Source: Sceloporus undulatus (lineage: Eukaryota > Chordata > Lepidosauria > Squamata > Phrynosomatidae). From it: a stretch of DNA of 64,000 nt. Shown in pieces: positions 42,457 to 55,800 of the stretch. The notes beneath the pieces are model-generated. The model was not told where the DNA came from and did not search any database. It was given only the letters and a program-made list of their open reading frames with translations. The position numbers and the translations under genes were made by a program. Positions within the stretch are counted from its first letter, which is position 1. Every line of letters begins with the position of its first letter. The stretch is taken from positions 8,048,945 to 8,112,944 of the forward strand of contig NC_056524.1 of the NCBI RefSeq assembly GCF_019175285.1. The letters run 5' to 3'.

Positions 42457-43431
42457 TTCATAGAATCACAGTTGGAAGAGGCACGAAGGGCCATCCAGTC
42501 CAACCCCATTCTGCCATGCAGGAACTCTCAATCAAAGCATACCCAACAGATGGCCATCCAGCCTCTGTTTAAAGACCTCTAAGGAATGAGACTCCACTAC
42601 ACTCCGAGGAATGAGTTTGTTCCACTGTCGAACAGCTCTTACTGTCAGGAAGTTCCTCCTAATGTTGAGGTGGAATCTCTTTTCCTGGAGCTTGCGTCCA
42701 TTGCTCCAGGTCCTAGTCTCTGGAGCAGCAGAAAACAAGCTTGCTCCCTCATCAATATGACATCCCTTCAAATATTTAAGCAGGGCTATCATATCACCTC
42801 TTAACCTTCTCTTCTCCAGGCTAAACACCCCCAGCTCCCTAAGTTGTTCCTCATAGGACATGGTTTCCAGACCCTTCATCATTTTGGTCACACTCCTTTG
42901 GACATGCTATAGTTTCACCGCATCCTTTTTGAATTGTGGTGGCAAGAACTGGACACAACATTCCAGGTGGGGCCTGACTAAAGCAGAATAGAGGGGCACT
43001 ATTACTTTCCTTGATGTAGAAACTATACTTCTATTGATGCAGCCTAAAATTGCATTGGCCTTTTTAGCTGCCACATCACACTGTTGAATCATGTTCAATT
43101 TGTGATCTACTTAGACTCCTAGATCCCTTTCACATGTAGTTTCATTCAGCCAGATGTCCCTCATCCTATATCTGTAAATTTCATTTTTTCGCCCTTAGTG
43201 CAGTACCTTACATTTCTCTGTGTTGAATTTCATTTTGTTAGCTTTGGCCCAGCTTTCTAGTTTATTCAGGTCATTTTGAATTTTGATTCTGTCCTCTGGG
43301 GTATTTGCTACTCCTCCTAATTTGGTGTCATCTGCAAATTTGATAAGTAGAGTATGTCCCCAATGCTGCCATCCAAGTCATTGATAAAGATGTTGAATAG
43401 CACTGGGCCCAGGACAGAACCCTGAGGGACC
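42457..43431 (-). mobile_element. CR1 LINE, RT to 3' end
   Basis: Read on the minus strand, pieces match GSVLGPVLF-type RT sequence, the FADDTKLG catalytic region, NEIYRYRMRDIWLNETTCER and KANAILGCINRSIVSTSRKV. Then come YSALVRPHLE and the C-terminal GLETMSYEEQLRELGVFSLE block. The 3' end with CATAGAATCACAGTTGGAAG is at 42457. Small breaks interrupt the frame. Confidence 0.8.
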
Positions 43432-43890
43432 CCAGATGGCCATCCAGCCTCTGCTTAAAGACCTCCAAGGAAGGAGACTCCACTACACGCCGAGGAAGTG
43501 TGTTCCACTGTCGAACAGCCTTTACTGTTGCTCCTAATGTCGAGGTGGAATCTCTTTTCCTGTAGTTTGCATGTTCTATCCTCTGGAGCAGCAGAAGACA
43601 AGCTTGCTCCATCTTCAGTGTGAAACTCCTTCAAATACTTAAATAGGGCTATCATATCACCCCTTAACCGTCTCTTCTCTGGACTAAACATACCTAGCTC
43701 CCTAAGTCTTTCCTCATAAGGCATGGTTTCCAGGCCCTTCACCATTTTAATGGCTGTCCTTTGGACATGCTCCAGCTTGTCAACATCCTTTTTGAATTGT
43801 GGCACCCAGAACTGGACACACTATTCCAGGTGAGGCCCAATCAAAGCAGAATAGAGTGGCACTAATACTTCCCTTGATCTAGACACTGGC
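43432..43890 (-). mobile_element. Second CR1 LINE fragment, abutting the first
   Basis: [20 protein letters not shown] then [20 protein letters not shown], down to [14 protein letters not shown], is the same C-terminal region again. At 43431 it runs straight into the RT region of the other copy, giving two same-orientation CR1 pieces in tandem. Confidence 0.75.
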
Positions 43891-44463
43891 ACTATACTAT
43901 ATTCAGACACAAGCCAGGTACCTTCAAAGTTTTAAACCAGGAGTGTGAAACTCTGGTAACGCATAGAAACACAGGCGGCTGCCTTATGCTGGCCTCAATT
44001 CAGCATCCCCTCGGTATAGCATAAAGGTCTACTTGCAGACCATATGCTATTGCTGACCCATATACCATCACTCCAACTTACTTCAAACCCCACAAATTGT
44101 CTGGTACAATCATTTCATTTGTTCATGTGAGCAGGCATGGTCAGAAAACATATACTTACTGCCCCCACAGTGATATATGCAATAATGACATCCGCACCGA
44201 GATTTGTGGTGCTCCTCCAAAGATCTTGGTGCTTCTGTAGTCCTTGCGCATCCAGCTGTTGTGTATGTGGAGAGATTACTGGACACTTCTCAAATTCTTG
44301 CCTGTTCACATTGAAGCATGGGAGGTGACTCTGGGGTTTTAAAGTAAGTCAGGAGAGGGACTTTGGGGGCTGCACAGAAGACAGCAATACCAATCCCTAC
44401 AGTGGCTGAAAAAGTAAATTGTATACATAAGTGACAAATGCATGCGCAGATATCCCAACATGA

Positions 44464-44672
44464 AGTCTGGCCACTGAGTCAGTCTATTTGTCTAGCATAG
44501 TATTGTGAACTCTTGCATGCCAAATTCTTTAAAGTTTCAGGCAGGGTTCTCCCTTTAGATTTATCTGGAGATCCCTGGGATTCCCTGTTGGCACTAAGTA
44601 AAGCCCACCGCTGCTTGGCTTCTAAAACCAGACAAGATCCAATGTGTTCAAGGTTGTATGGTAACCTATATT
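44464..44672 (-). mobile_element. 5S rRNA-derived SINE or pseudogene with a second tail type
   Basis: The minus strand from about 44672 reads TACCATACAACCTTGAACAC, GGATCTTGTCTGG and TTTTAGAAGCCAAGCAGCGG, the 5' half of 5S rRNA with its A-box region. After a diverged 3' half it continues into GCATGCAAGAGTTCACAATA and AGACTGACTCAGTGG, a tail unlike that of the 12265 copy. Confidence 0.5.
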
Positions 44673-44764
44673 GGGTCTTGGGGTCATTTAGCCACCCCAA
44701 GACCCTCTGTGAGTTGTGCACATGCAAACACACACTCTGCAATTTTCAGTGGCATATTGCACCA

Positions 44765-44951
44765 AGGAGCCATTGTGGTGTAGTGGTTTGAGTGTTGGAC
44801 TATGACTCTGGAGATCAGGATTTGATTCTCTGCTCAGTTACAGAAACCCATTGGGTAACCTTGGGCAAGTCACACATGCTAAGAAAACCCCTTGACAGGT
44901 TCGCCTTAGAATTGCCGTAAGCTGTAAATGAAGGCACACGACAACAACATT
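44765..44951 (+). mobile_element. tRNA-derived SINE, (ACA)-tailed type
   Basis: GGAGCCATTGTGGTGTAGTG head, TTGGACTATGACTCTGGAGA, GGGTAACCTTGGGCAAGTCA and tail GAAGGCACACGACAACAAC, with a deletion in the middle. Confidence 0.75.
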
Positions 44952-45337
44952 GCACCACCAAATTTTGGTGGCAAATCATGAGGAGCTCTTAAAACAATAC
45001 TTTTTGAAAACACTGGCTGGCATCCTGTTCAATAGGTATGTCATAATCCTGAATTACAACACCATAATTAGACAAATTCACTTTTAGAGTTCTTCCGTTG
45101 TTGTAATGAGCAAATGTGTTCCCCAAAACCTACTTTTTAAGCCATGAGCTCTCTCAACAGAAGAATTTCCAAGGCACAGGAGAGCGGAAAGGTGAACAAT
45201 AACATGTCCAGCTCTCTCCTATTAGGTCCCTGCTGTTTTCTGTCACATTGTGCCTTGCTACTGGGGTAGAATTAGATACATCATCATTCATTGCACCTTG
45301 GAGATTCCTCTGGTGGAGGAAAACATGTCTTAAAAGA

Positions 45338-45341
<4 letters not shown>

Positions 45342-45369
<28 letters not shown>
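45342..45369. repeat. (TG)n microsatellite
   Basis: About fourteen TG units followed by a G-rich stretch. Confidence 0.9.
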
Positions 45370-45370
<1 letters not shown>

Positions 45371-45779
45371 AGGGGGGCGGTTAGGATTTGGAGAGGTAGC
45401 TACACTTGTACCTTGTCCACTTGCACATAACAGACATTTCCCTATGCAATATCTCAGCTAGTTTGCCACAGAATTTTGGAACCAAACTCTTTAAAGCAAA
45501 TATTTTCTAAATCTGGCAGCGTGATCCACTGTCAAATTTGAGTGATGTGGGGAAAGGGTTCCATGTGGCCTAGGGGGCATTACCTGCCCACTCTTGTTTC
45601 AAACCAACCAGCGACTTTTGCTGACCTTTGGCAAAATGGATTCATTTGGGATTTTTGTTTCGTTCTTCATCATAGTCTAAATATCGCAAACACAGGCAAT
45701 TTCAGCTGTACTCATTACTGCTGAATATTTGCAACCACTTTCCAGATTTGTCAGTTTTCAGATTTGAATTCGCATTTGC

Positions 45780-46701
45780 TTCAGCCTTGTAGAACTCTAA
45801 GATTTATTTAGCAGCCATCAAACACTGGAGTGGCAACTGACTGAAACAGAATATCAGATTTGAGCCCAATCTGACGGGGGCATTATGTACTTAACTATGT
45901 ATCTTCTAATCTCTCAGACACCACACTCTGTCAACAACTAAATACAACTGCACACCAGCTATCAAATACTGTCAAACATCAAACCTTGAACTCAAACATC
46001 ATAGGTTATCAGATACAGATACCAAATATTCCTTGAATATTCACCAATACGCAAGTATTTAGAAAATACCCCAGAGGATTCATCATTAAAATTTTGCAAA
46101 GGAGAATCTTGAAGAAATGGGGCAGGTGGAGAGAAAATTAAATTTCAGCTCAAGCCAACATACATAGCCGAGAGGTTGATATACGACGATGAGCAATGAT
46201 AATTTGCTTCAACCCTGATCCCCACAAGGCTCTTAAGTGCTTTAGAAATAGGAATAGCTGCAATTAATACAGAAAACAATAACCAGAGCCAACAGTTGGC
46301 CATGTTTTTCCATGTAAACAGCCAGAAGACAGAACAAGGATGTGAGGTTAAAGATTCCAAGAGAAGACTGGCATCAGTTTGGCGCAGAGCAGATTCAGGC
46401 AGCTGATAAGGTAGGTTCAGCGATGACTGAAAGCATGAAGACACAGGGTGTCAAGAACCCCAGTATTGCTACATTGAATTTCCCAGCTCACTTCTCCAAC
46501 AGAAAATCTTTAACAGCAAGACCTCTGGCACTTTTAGCCCTGGCAGATGATACTGGCCATGTCTTCCCCTGACATTACATTTGCTTTCCAAACTAGACTG
46601 CCGGGCCTTGTAGAACAATCCTCGAAGATAGCTGGAGGCCTAGTCTCTGTAGACTATTTGGTCTCTGACTCTTCCTTCTGTTCCTCTGTACCTCAGCCTC
46701 T
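45780..46701 (-). other. GAB2: Probable GAB2 3' UTR with candidate poly(A) signal
   Basis: The stretch left of the GAB2 stop contains no recognised repeat. On the minus strand it has a canonical AATAAA at 45808-45803, about 0.9 kb past the stop. A 99-codon minus-strand ORF at 46145-46444 shows no family resemblance and is taken as chance. Human GAB2 has a much longer 3' UTR, so the real end may lie further left. Confidence 0.3.
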
Positions 46702-46845
46702 TTATGGCTTGGCTGCCTTGGTGGGCTCTGAAGACTGCCTGACATCAGTCCACTCCAGCATGGTGCTTTGCAAGGCTTGTGTCTTCTCCTTGTCCACTTG
46801 TACATAATCAACCTTCTCATCTGAAGCAGCTGATGATGTGGAAGG
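46702..46845 (-). CDS. GAB2: GAB2 last coding exon (second SHP2 site, stop)
   Basis: Acceptor TTTGGGCAG lies above 46845. The 47 codons read PSTSSAASDEKVDYVQVDKE KTQALQSTMLEWTDVRQSSE PTKAAKP, then TAA at 46704-46702. VDYVQV (codons at 46795-46812) is the second SHP2 site. Human ends SKGAKL. The 3' UTR lies to the left. Confidence 0.95.
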   Translation of the reverse strand, partial: PSTSSAASDEKVDYVQVDKEKTQALQSTMLEWTDVRQSSEPTKAAKP

Positions 46846-49800
46846 CTGCCCAAAGAAAAGAAAACAGAACTGGTCAGTTGTACACCAGTGCCCAAATGGT
46901 AGAGACTTCCAGCCAAAGACTGGGCTGTTGTAAACCAACAAAAGGATTAAGTTTAGCCTGGAATCCTGTTGGTTGGAATCCCAACAAGAACACCCCAAAA
47001 AGATCTCTCCAGTGCCCCAAAGTGCAGCATCTCTGAAATCCTGTGGTTGGAGCACTACCTGGTTTAAGAGATATGTTTTCGGGGGGAGGTGACATTAGCA
47101 GAAGTAGCCATGACAATGGAGCTCTATCATAACAGCTCCATCTGATGATGCAGATTCTCATAGAATCATAGAGTTGGAAGAGACTGCAAGGGCCATCCAG
47201 TCCAATCCCCTGCCATGCAGGAAATCTAAATTAAAGCATTCCCAACAGATGGCCATCTAGCCTCTGTTTAAAGACCTCTAAGGAAGGAGACTCCACCACA
47301 CTCCGCACCTTGGTCTTGAACTGATGATGGTTAGAAAGATGGCCAACGGGAATTCAACTGATGCCTGCAAGGTGTAATGGTTTGAGCATTGGACTACAAC
47401 TCTGAAGAGTAGAGTTTGAATCCTTGCTCAGCCATGGAAACCTACAGGGTGACCTTGGGCAAGTCACACTCAGAGGAAGGGTACTGCAAACCTCCTCTGA
47501 ACAAATCTTGCCAAGAAAACCTCATAATAGGTTTGACTTAGGGTCTCCGTATGTCGGATACGACTTGAAGGCACACAACATCAGCAACAACAAACCATCA
47601 AGCCAATTCTGGTCAGAAGAGGGATCCTGAAAGGATTTTGTGGCTAAGAGGCTAGGCAGTTACTATGGATTCCTTTTGCTTTACCTCAACTAATCATTGC
47701 ATGATAATCTTTTGTTTCTTTAGCTTCATCTTCCCCACTACCAATACAATGTGTGGGATCATTTCTCCATAGCAACTTGTTGGCTCCTCAAATATCCTTT
47801 GTCCACGCATAGTTTATGAAATTCAGCGAATTGGAACTGTCAATCAAACTTTGAAAAAATAATTCTGACCTTTCCCCACAACCTCCTACTTTCAGAGGCA
47901 AGGCATGATGTTTCCAATGGTGGCACCATATTTAGGGACAGTGCAAATTATATCGGTCTCTCCCACTAACAGGATGTTGGCTGATGAGTGAATTACACTC
48001 AGAGTAGATCCACTGATTCAATTCCTGAATGATGAGTCAACATAAAGGTAAATTTTATTGATTCAGTTGGTCTACTCCAGTTAGGACTAGCAATTAGATT
48101 CAATTCCATACCTGAAAACTTTTGGATTGAGGCAAAGGGTTTAGGAAAAGACTGTACGGTACCTTTCTATGTGGACCAGGGGAGCTTGGCTGGAAGTCCA
48201 AAGCCAGGTAATCAACACTTCCTGTGCTCTTTTTTGTGGCTGGACTGTTTGTGCCACTGGGAATGGGAGATGCAGAGATTGGGTTTTGCTGAAAAGAAAA
48301 CAAGAAGATCAAGAATCAGAAAAGTTAAAAAAGAAGAAAAAAAGACAGCACTTTGTTGAAACAAAGGGCCCAAACAGACAGGTCAAAATAAAGATCACTT
48401 TGGAGGTGTGCTGTTTAAATGATGCAGGCGTCCTAAGAGTCCGAAAGCCATGCCAAAGCCATGCTCCAGTCCTAAGTACTGGAGCACAGCTTTGGTGCAG
48501 GAACTGGCCTCTTAAGATGCGAGTGTCATTTAAACAGCAACCTCCAAAGTGACCCAAAGCAGTTTTATTTTGTCCTGTCTGTTGGGGCCCAAAGTGACTA
48601 ACCCCACACTCTGAAGATGCTCTTCTGGATCAAACCAGGGGTATCCCTGGAGCTACCCAGCCACTGTGTAACTGCAATATGCAATGCCCAAAGGCATTGC
48701 AAATTGCAATTACACAATGTACAACCTAATCTGTATATTTGAATGGCCCCACGTATGCAACTCTGCTTATGCCTCCATCAGTTGGTTCTACATTATTCAA
48801 AAAATATCCCTCTGTATGCATAACTCAATTTACATCTGCATCTGTCACTAGCAGGATGCCAACACGTGTTGATCCTGGACACCTGGATTCAAATTTCTAC
48901 TCTGATGAGCTTCAAGTTGCTAGCTTCCCTCCTTTACTTCCTCAAGTGTAAATTAGAAATCACAGTGGCCATATCACTCTTGTTGGGATGATGGACTGTA
49001 GAGCAGAGTACAGATTTCAAAGTAGAGAGGGACCAAAATGCCCCTTCCACCTCACAAGCCCACCAATGGGCATATTCACAATTTTGGGGGGTACAATTTG
49101 GGGAGCTGCTTATCCAGCATAGGCTGGATTTGCTCACTGGCCATACTTGTGTCCACTGGCAGCCCCCATTTTGTTCCAGAACACCTCTGGAACAATATGA
49201 AATCAGACAGCTTCAGTCAAAAATGCTTTATGTGTATAAAAAGGCCAGCTGGCCATTCTTTGGGAAAGCCTTGAAAGTGGCTACCATCACAGTTGGGAAA
49301 TGGGTAAGGATGCCAGCAAGAAAGAGGTGAGCAGATTTCAGCTGTACTTTGGTGACATTTGAAACTAAGGATAAGCAGTTTAAATAACAAAAGGGACATA
49401 GACATAATTCTGCCTAAGACTGACTGTAACTGTGTGAATTTTAGCAAAACAGCTGGGGTATGGGGGAAGGGGTTACTGTGCCAGTTAAAATTCAGACTAA
49501 AATCCAAGACAGATTTGCTGCCCCACCCCAACCAGCAGCTGAAGGCCTACAGAAACCACCTAGCTGCCAATGCAGTTAAGTAGAATTGAAAGATTTAGGT
49601 GTAAAATGTTGGAGATGTCAGGAGAATCTTGGATCAATCACATGTATGTGGTGGGCTTGATTTAATTCTTGATTTAATGATTTTGGTGCATTGTGTTTAT
49701 GTAAATATGTACTATTACTAACCAGAAGGTTGGAGTTGATCCAGCAACAGGTTTCTTGACACTATTTTTGGGATCAAATGAATTTATTCTATATAAAAAG

Positions 49801-52800
49801 CTAGTTGGCTTTTTCTGCCTAGCAGCAAGATTAGAAATAGCACACCATTGGAAAGATGCAATGAATTTGTCCCTATATAGTTGGAAAAAGAGACTCTGAA
49901 CTTTGTTGCTTGTGGAAATGCTGACCATGTAAGTGCATCTGGAAAAAGAAAAAAAAGGACCACCCATCTATTTTTTCTCATAGAATAACAGAATTATAAA
50001 CAGTATTGTCTACTTGTTTCACACAATATTTTATGTTAAGATCTACTTATTAATTAACAAATGTTGCAATTATTCTAGTTGATGTTGGACGTTGTGCCCT
50101 GTGTGTTTCTTGATGTGTTTATGTATCTTGTGAATCTTTTTAAAAAACTTTTAATACCCATTTTGAAAAAGAAACCAAGAAAGGAGAATAAGAAAAAAAA
50201 AAGAAGAATTGATACTGGGAAAGAAACATGGCATTAGGAGATGCTTTCCGACGAGACTTACCATGGCCACATAATTTTCTTCACTGTCTCCTGAGTCAGT
50301 GCTGGTGATGCTCTGGGTAGAGATGGGGCGACAGTACGGGGAAAAGTTGGAGTTGAAAGCCTGGCTGAAATGGGAATTTAAGAAGAATAGAGATTATATG
50401 CTTTCATTACTATCAAGGAAGCACAGGGCCAGCCCTACCATTAAGTAGAGAGAGGTTGTTGGCTCAGAAGCAGATGCTATGGAGTGAGGGGGCTAGAACC
50501 ATAGCATTTTAAAGCTGGAAGGGATCACAAGAGCTATCTAATCCAACCCCTTCCGATGCAAGAAGACACAAGTTAATCATCTCTGAAAGACAGCAATCCG
50601 ACTTTTAAAGACCTCCAAAGATGCAGAGTCTCCATCCTCTGAGGCAGTCCTAATGTTTAGGTGAAATCCATTAGTTCATGTTCTAATCTCTTGAGCATCA
50701 GAAAAAAAGTTTGCTCCATTGCCTATATGATATCCCAACAGATATTTCAAGATGGCTATCATATTACCTCTCCAAGCTAAACATACCCAGCTACTTAAGC
50801 TGGTTTCCAGACCTCTGACCACAGCGGTCATCTTCTTCGAGACACACCCGAGCTTTGTTGTGGTGCCCAGACCTGGACACAGTATTCCTGGTGAGGTCTG
50901 ACCAAAGCAGAAAATAGTGTTCCCCAGTCCATCCATTTACTTATGAAGAAGAAATAAACATTTGGGAGAGTGGGACTGGGGTGAGTTTATTGATTTATCG
51001 ATTAAAATTTCCAGACTGGTAGCAAAATGGCTGGCCTGCACCCCCTGAATTAGTTTGTTGTCTCTAGAGGTGGAAATTGCTGTCAGTGTCAAAATAAAAT
51101 TTAACTACCAATCTTGTCAACATCTGTAAGGTAATAGGAGGTGAGTGCCATTTTGTTCTTCATTTTGGTTAACATGTCTTGGGCTGGCCCTGAGGAATCA
51201 GACTTGCAAAGTCTGAAACTTCAAACTGGATGCCAAAGAGACAGGCAGCTGACATGGCAGGATCCATGACTCCATATTGGGTCTATGAATGCCACAAATC
51301 TTATTGTTGGGGTAACCAACCAAGCAGGTGTGTGTTTGTTTGGCACTGCCAGGCAGACAATGGCCAAGATGCAATGGAGAAGTCGCACAGTGTAAAGATA
51401 GCGTAGCTAATTCATGGTTGCATTTCGTTGCCCATATACCAAACCGCATGGCTGTGCAACTGACTGCACAATCCACATTATGCAACAACAACAACAACAA
51501 CAACAACACACACACACACACACACATTGTTTTCCCCCGCAGAATAATTCTGCTATAACACTTTGGGGGGTTGAATAATAGAAGAAAAATGAAAGATTTT
51601 CACTGGCCTCTTATTCTTCCAGATGATTGGGAAACTTGGTTTTTGACTTGGAAACAAACAAGCATGTCTGGTCTTTCCACCCACAAGACAAAGTATTCTT
51701 ATTTTCATATGTAACATCAACAACCCTCAGTGTCCGCAGAGGTTAAGGACTGAATACCTGCAAACTCTGTGCAATTGTATTCTAGAAAGGCACAGCCCCA
51801 GACATCTGGTGTTGAATCAATACCACCTCATACCAGCAATCTTACAATCCTCTCCTGGTGGGTCTGGTTAGTTCTTTCCTCCTACAGTTCTGTCAGGAAG
51901 ATTGTTCCAGACTTTTCTATTGACATCCTTACTATAGAGATACAGGCATATACTGTACTTCTCCACCTGAGTACATTGGTCATTTGGCAAGCCAAGTCTA
52001 GTGTGTGACATACAAAGGGATGAAATTGAACAACAAAACAATCCCACCGCATACTCACCCAGGCCTGGACCAGGATTTTGTGACTGGCGATTTAAAGGGA
52101 AGCTCATCAATGACGGTGTTGTTCCTCAAGTCTAGTGGTGTTGGTTTTGCTGAAGCAGAAAGAGAGCTGAGTCAGGACTGAGTTAGAAGACCAAAGGGTC
52201 CTGTGATACCTTAAAGACTGACACATTTATTATAGCATGAACAGACCTCAGAATGGATTAATTTAAAATTAATTTTTATAGGTTTTTCGGACTATGTGGC
52301 CATGTTCTAGAAGAATTTGTTCCTGATGTTTTGCCAGCATCTGTGGCTGGTGAAACATCAGGAACAAACTCTTAAGAGCATGGCCTCATAGCCTGAAAAA
52401 CACACAAAAAACTATGGATGAAAGCTTTTGACTTCACATTAAAATTAATTTGTTGCTCATATTTTTACGGTATTTTCTAAAGTCATTATCTGAATTGTTA
52501 TAAGGACAGTGATGGCAGTGCACTGAGTAACAACTAATGTTCCATATTAAATTGTTGGTGTGTGCCTTCAAGTAATTTCTGACTTATGACAACCATAATG
52601 CAAACTTATCATGGGGTTTCCTTGGTGAGATTTGTTCGGTGGGGGTGTGTTGGCCATTGCTATCGTCTTATGCTGAGCAACTTTCCCAAAGTTACCTACT
52701 GGGTTTCCGTGAACTAGATTCAAATGCTGGTCTTCTAGAGCCCTAATCCAACAAGCAAACCACTACACCACATTGAGTATCTATTAGTATGCTACCAGGG

Positions 52801-55800
52801 TTATAATTTTGTGGTGTGTATGTTAGCCTTTTTGTCATTTTAATTGAAAGTTAAAGCTGAAATTCATAACATAACACATTAATTTTATAGGTGTTTCACC
52901 CAAATTATTGTTCATTAGTTAATTTTGGTTTGCCACGTCATGTTAATATGATAGCATCAACACGAAAATTCTCCAAGCTTTGAGCATGAGATAGTGTATT
53001 GCCTGGTTCATCAGCTATATAAAGTTTTATCTAGAATTTGTAGTGGTTTGAGTGTTACAGTAAGTCCCTGGGAAACCACCTATAGGTGCATCTACACTGT
53101 AGAAATAATGCACTTTGAAACCACTTTAACTGCTGTAGTGCTACAGAATCCTGGGATTTGTAATTTTGTGAGGCACCAGCACTCTTTGGCAGAGAAGGCT
53201 AAAGACCTTAAAAAACTGCAAACTCCAGAATTCCATAGGATGGAGCTACAACACTTAATGTGGTGTCAAACTGCATTATATCTACAGTGCAGATACACCT
53301 TTAGTGACTTTGGGCATGTCACACACCCCCTCAGCCTCTAAAGGAAGGCAATGGCAATCCCTCTGTGAACAATTTTTACCAAGAATACCCTGTGACAAGT
53401 TTTCTTTAAAGTTACATTAGTTGGAAATGATGGGAAGGTACACAACAAATGAAAATGCACATAGTAAGGGAGGAGACAATTGATTGTAGAACATGAGGTA
53501 AGAAGGCAATTAAATACAGAGAGCACTAGCAATGCACTGGTTGAGTCTTTCTTATCTGGTATTCCAAAATCCGAAATATTCCCAAATCCAAAACTGTTCA
53601 TGTGGACAGCTGAGATAGTGACACCTTAGCTTTCTGACGGTTCAGTATACACAAACTTTGTTTCATTCACAAAATTATTAAAAACACTGTGTATAATTAC
53701 CTTCAGGCTATGTATATAAGGTGTATACATAACATAAATGAATTTTGTGTTTAGACTTGGGTCCCATCACTAAGATATCTCATTATCTACAAATATTCCA
53801 AAATCTGAAAAAATCCCAAATCTAAAACACTTCTGGTCCCAAACATTTTGGATAAGGGAGACCCAATTTGTATGAAAATTGATCATCCATGGAGTGTTTG
53901 TCTAGACTATTTGTTCTCAAACTTTGGTCTACCAGATGTTAGGGACTTCAGGTCCCAGAATTCTTGACTGTTGATCAAGCTGGCTGGGGCTTCTGGGAGT
54001 TGAAGTCCAAAATAGCTGGAGGGCCAAAGTGTGAGAGGCACTTGATCTAGACTGATAAAAATACTACCATTCTCCTCGTATGCTGGGTTACCTTTGCGAT
54101 CTGGTTTGAGGTTTCGGTTAACAGGTGGGGGCTGGATTTCACTCATCCGCCTGTGAGGTTGGGAGCTGCTACTGCCTTTATGAAGCGGGAAGGTCGAAGA
54201 GGACATCCCCATCATGTCCAGGTGATGAGGCCCAGGGCTCATGGGGATATAGAGGTTCTGGGAGTCGTCGTTTGATCGTTCCATGCTCAGCAGGATCGAG
54301 GACCCCGGGTTCATGGGGACATAGTTGTCCTCCGAGTCAGCACTATGAGAACGAGCCACTGTAGCTTTGTTTTGCTGGGAAGCGAAAAGGAAGCAAAGTA
54401 TAAACAGCGGAGGTCAAAGATAAAAATTCAGAGAGGCTGAATGGTGGGAGCTCCAAAACTGTGGAAAGGTAGCATTCTCAGAAACCCCAATTTAAGTTGT
54501 TAAAACAACAATGAAGTTTCTAGTCCCTAGGATTCCAGGCAATAGCTTGAAATCAAGCACATAGTGGATGGTCAGGGTGGCCAGATGTTTTCCTTTTCCA
54601 GGACATGTCCTACATGTCAACCTTCTGTCCAGAAGGAATGCCAAAATGTCTTCCATTTTGACCAAGACTAAGAAGCATGAATTTACATTTATATTGCCAC
54701 CTCTAGCTTTTCTTTTGTAATGTCTTACATTGTTCTCAAATGTCCTAACATTTTGCAGTTCTCCATTGTCCTCCTTTGTGGTTATGACATTTGGTCACCC
54801 TGTGGATGCTGAAAGCTAAGGAAGAAGGCAAACTGAGAACAATTTCCTCTAACCAAAAAGGTGTTATCTGGGCTATGCAATTATACCAGTTTCATACCTC
54901 TCTAAATGCCACGGCTTCATCCTAAGTCACTCCAAGATTTACAGTTCAGTGAGATCCTTAAAATGCTCTGCTAGACATCTTTAGTTTACTTCCCTGAACT
55001 AAAAATCCCAGGATTCTTTAGGATGGAGCCATCACTGTTGGCTCCATCCTAAAGTGGTCTGAAACTGATATACAACTGCATGGTGCAGATACACACCTGA
55101 GTTGTAACAAAGGGTACAAATAAGAGAAATTCACCTTCAGGGAGCTAAGCAAGCATCAATACTCACCAGATATGAATGAAGCCCAACATTCATAGACTCT
55201 GCTGACTGAGCTGCATTGCTGCTGCTATGCTGAGGGTATTCATAGGTCACGCAGGAAGAAGCTGAAATTAATGAAATCTTAGTTAACTGAACTGGAAAAT
55301 AAAGGTTATCAAGACAGCTTATCAGGCTGTATGAAGGACTGCATTGCCCTGTTTGAACTTGCCTGAATTTTGAGATCTTTGGAGAAGGGCCTTCTCTCAG
55401 CCCCACTGTGGTCGGAAGCACATCTGGTGAGGACACATGAGAGAGCCTTTTTCGTGGCTGCTCACAGGAGTTTATCACACGAAGAAGATTGGGAGTATAT
55501 CCCATGAATATTCTGGAAAAATTGCACAATTGTGTGAAACGATTTCACACGTCGTACAAAACCCACAGGGACGTAGCCAAGGGGGGGGTTCTGGGGGTCC
55601 GGATCCCCCCTTCCATTAGAAAAATGAATGGTGTGTGCTGCTGCGCCGCCACACTCAAGCCCAATTATAATGGTGGCACTTAGTCTGGACCCCCCCCCTT
55701 CCTAAAATCCTAGCTACGTCCCTGAAACCCGCCATTAAAGTGGTCACAAAGAAGCATTAACACGCATATTTTTATTTTCAAGATTTCAGCGACAATGCAT

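Noticed and set aside
46145-46444. A 99-codon minus-strand frame with a hydrophobic stretch
   Set aside because: It lies in the probable GAB2 3' UTR and has no recognisable family or splice context.
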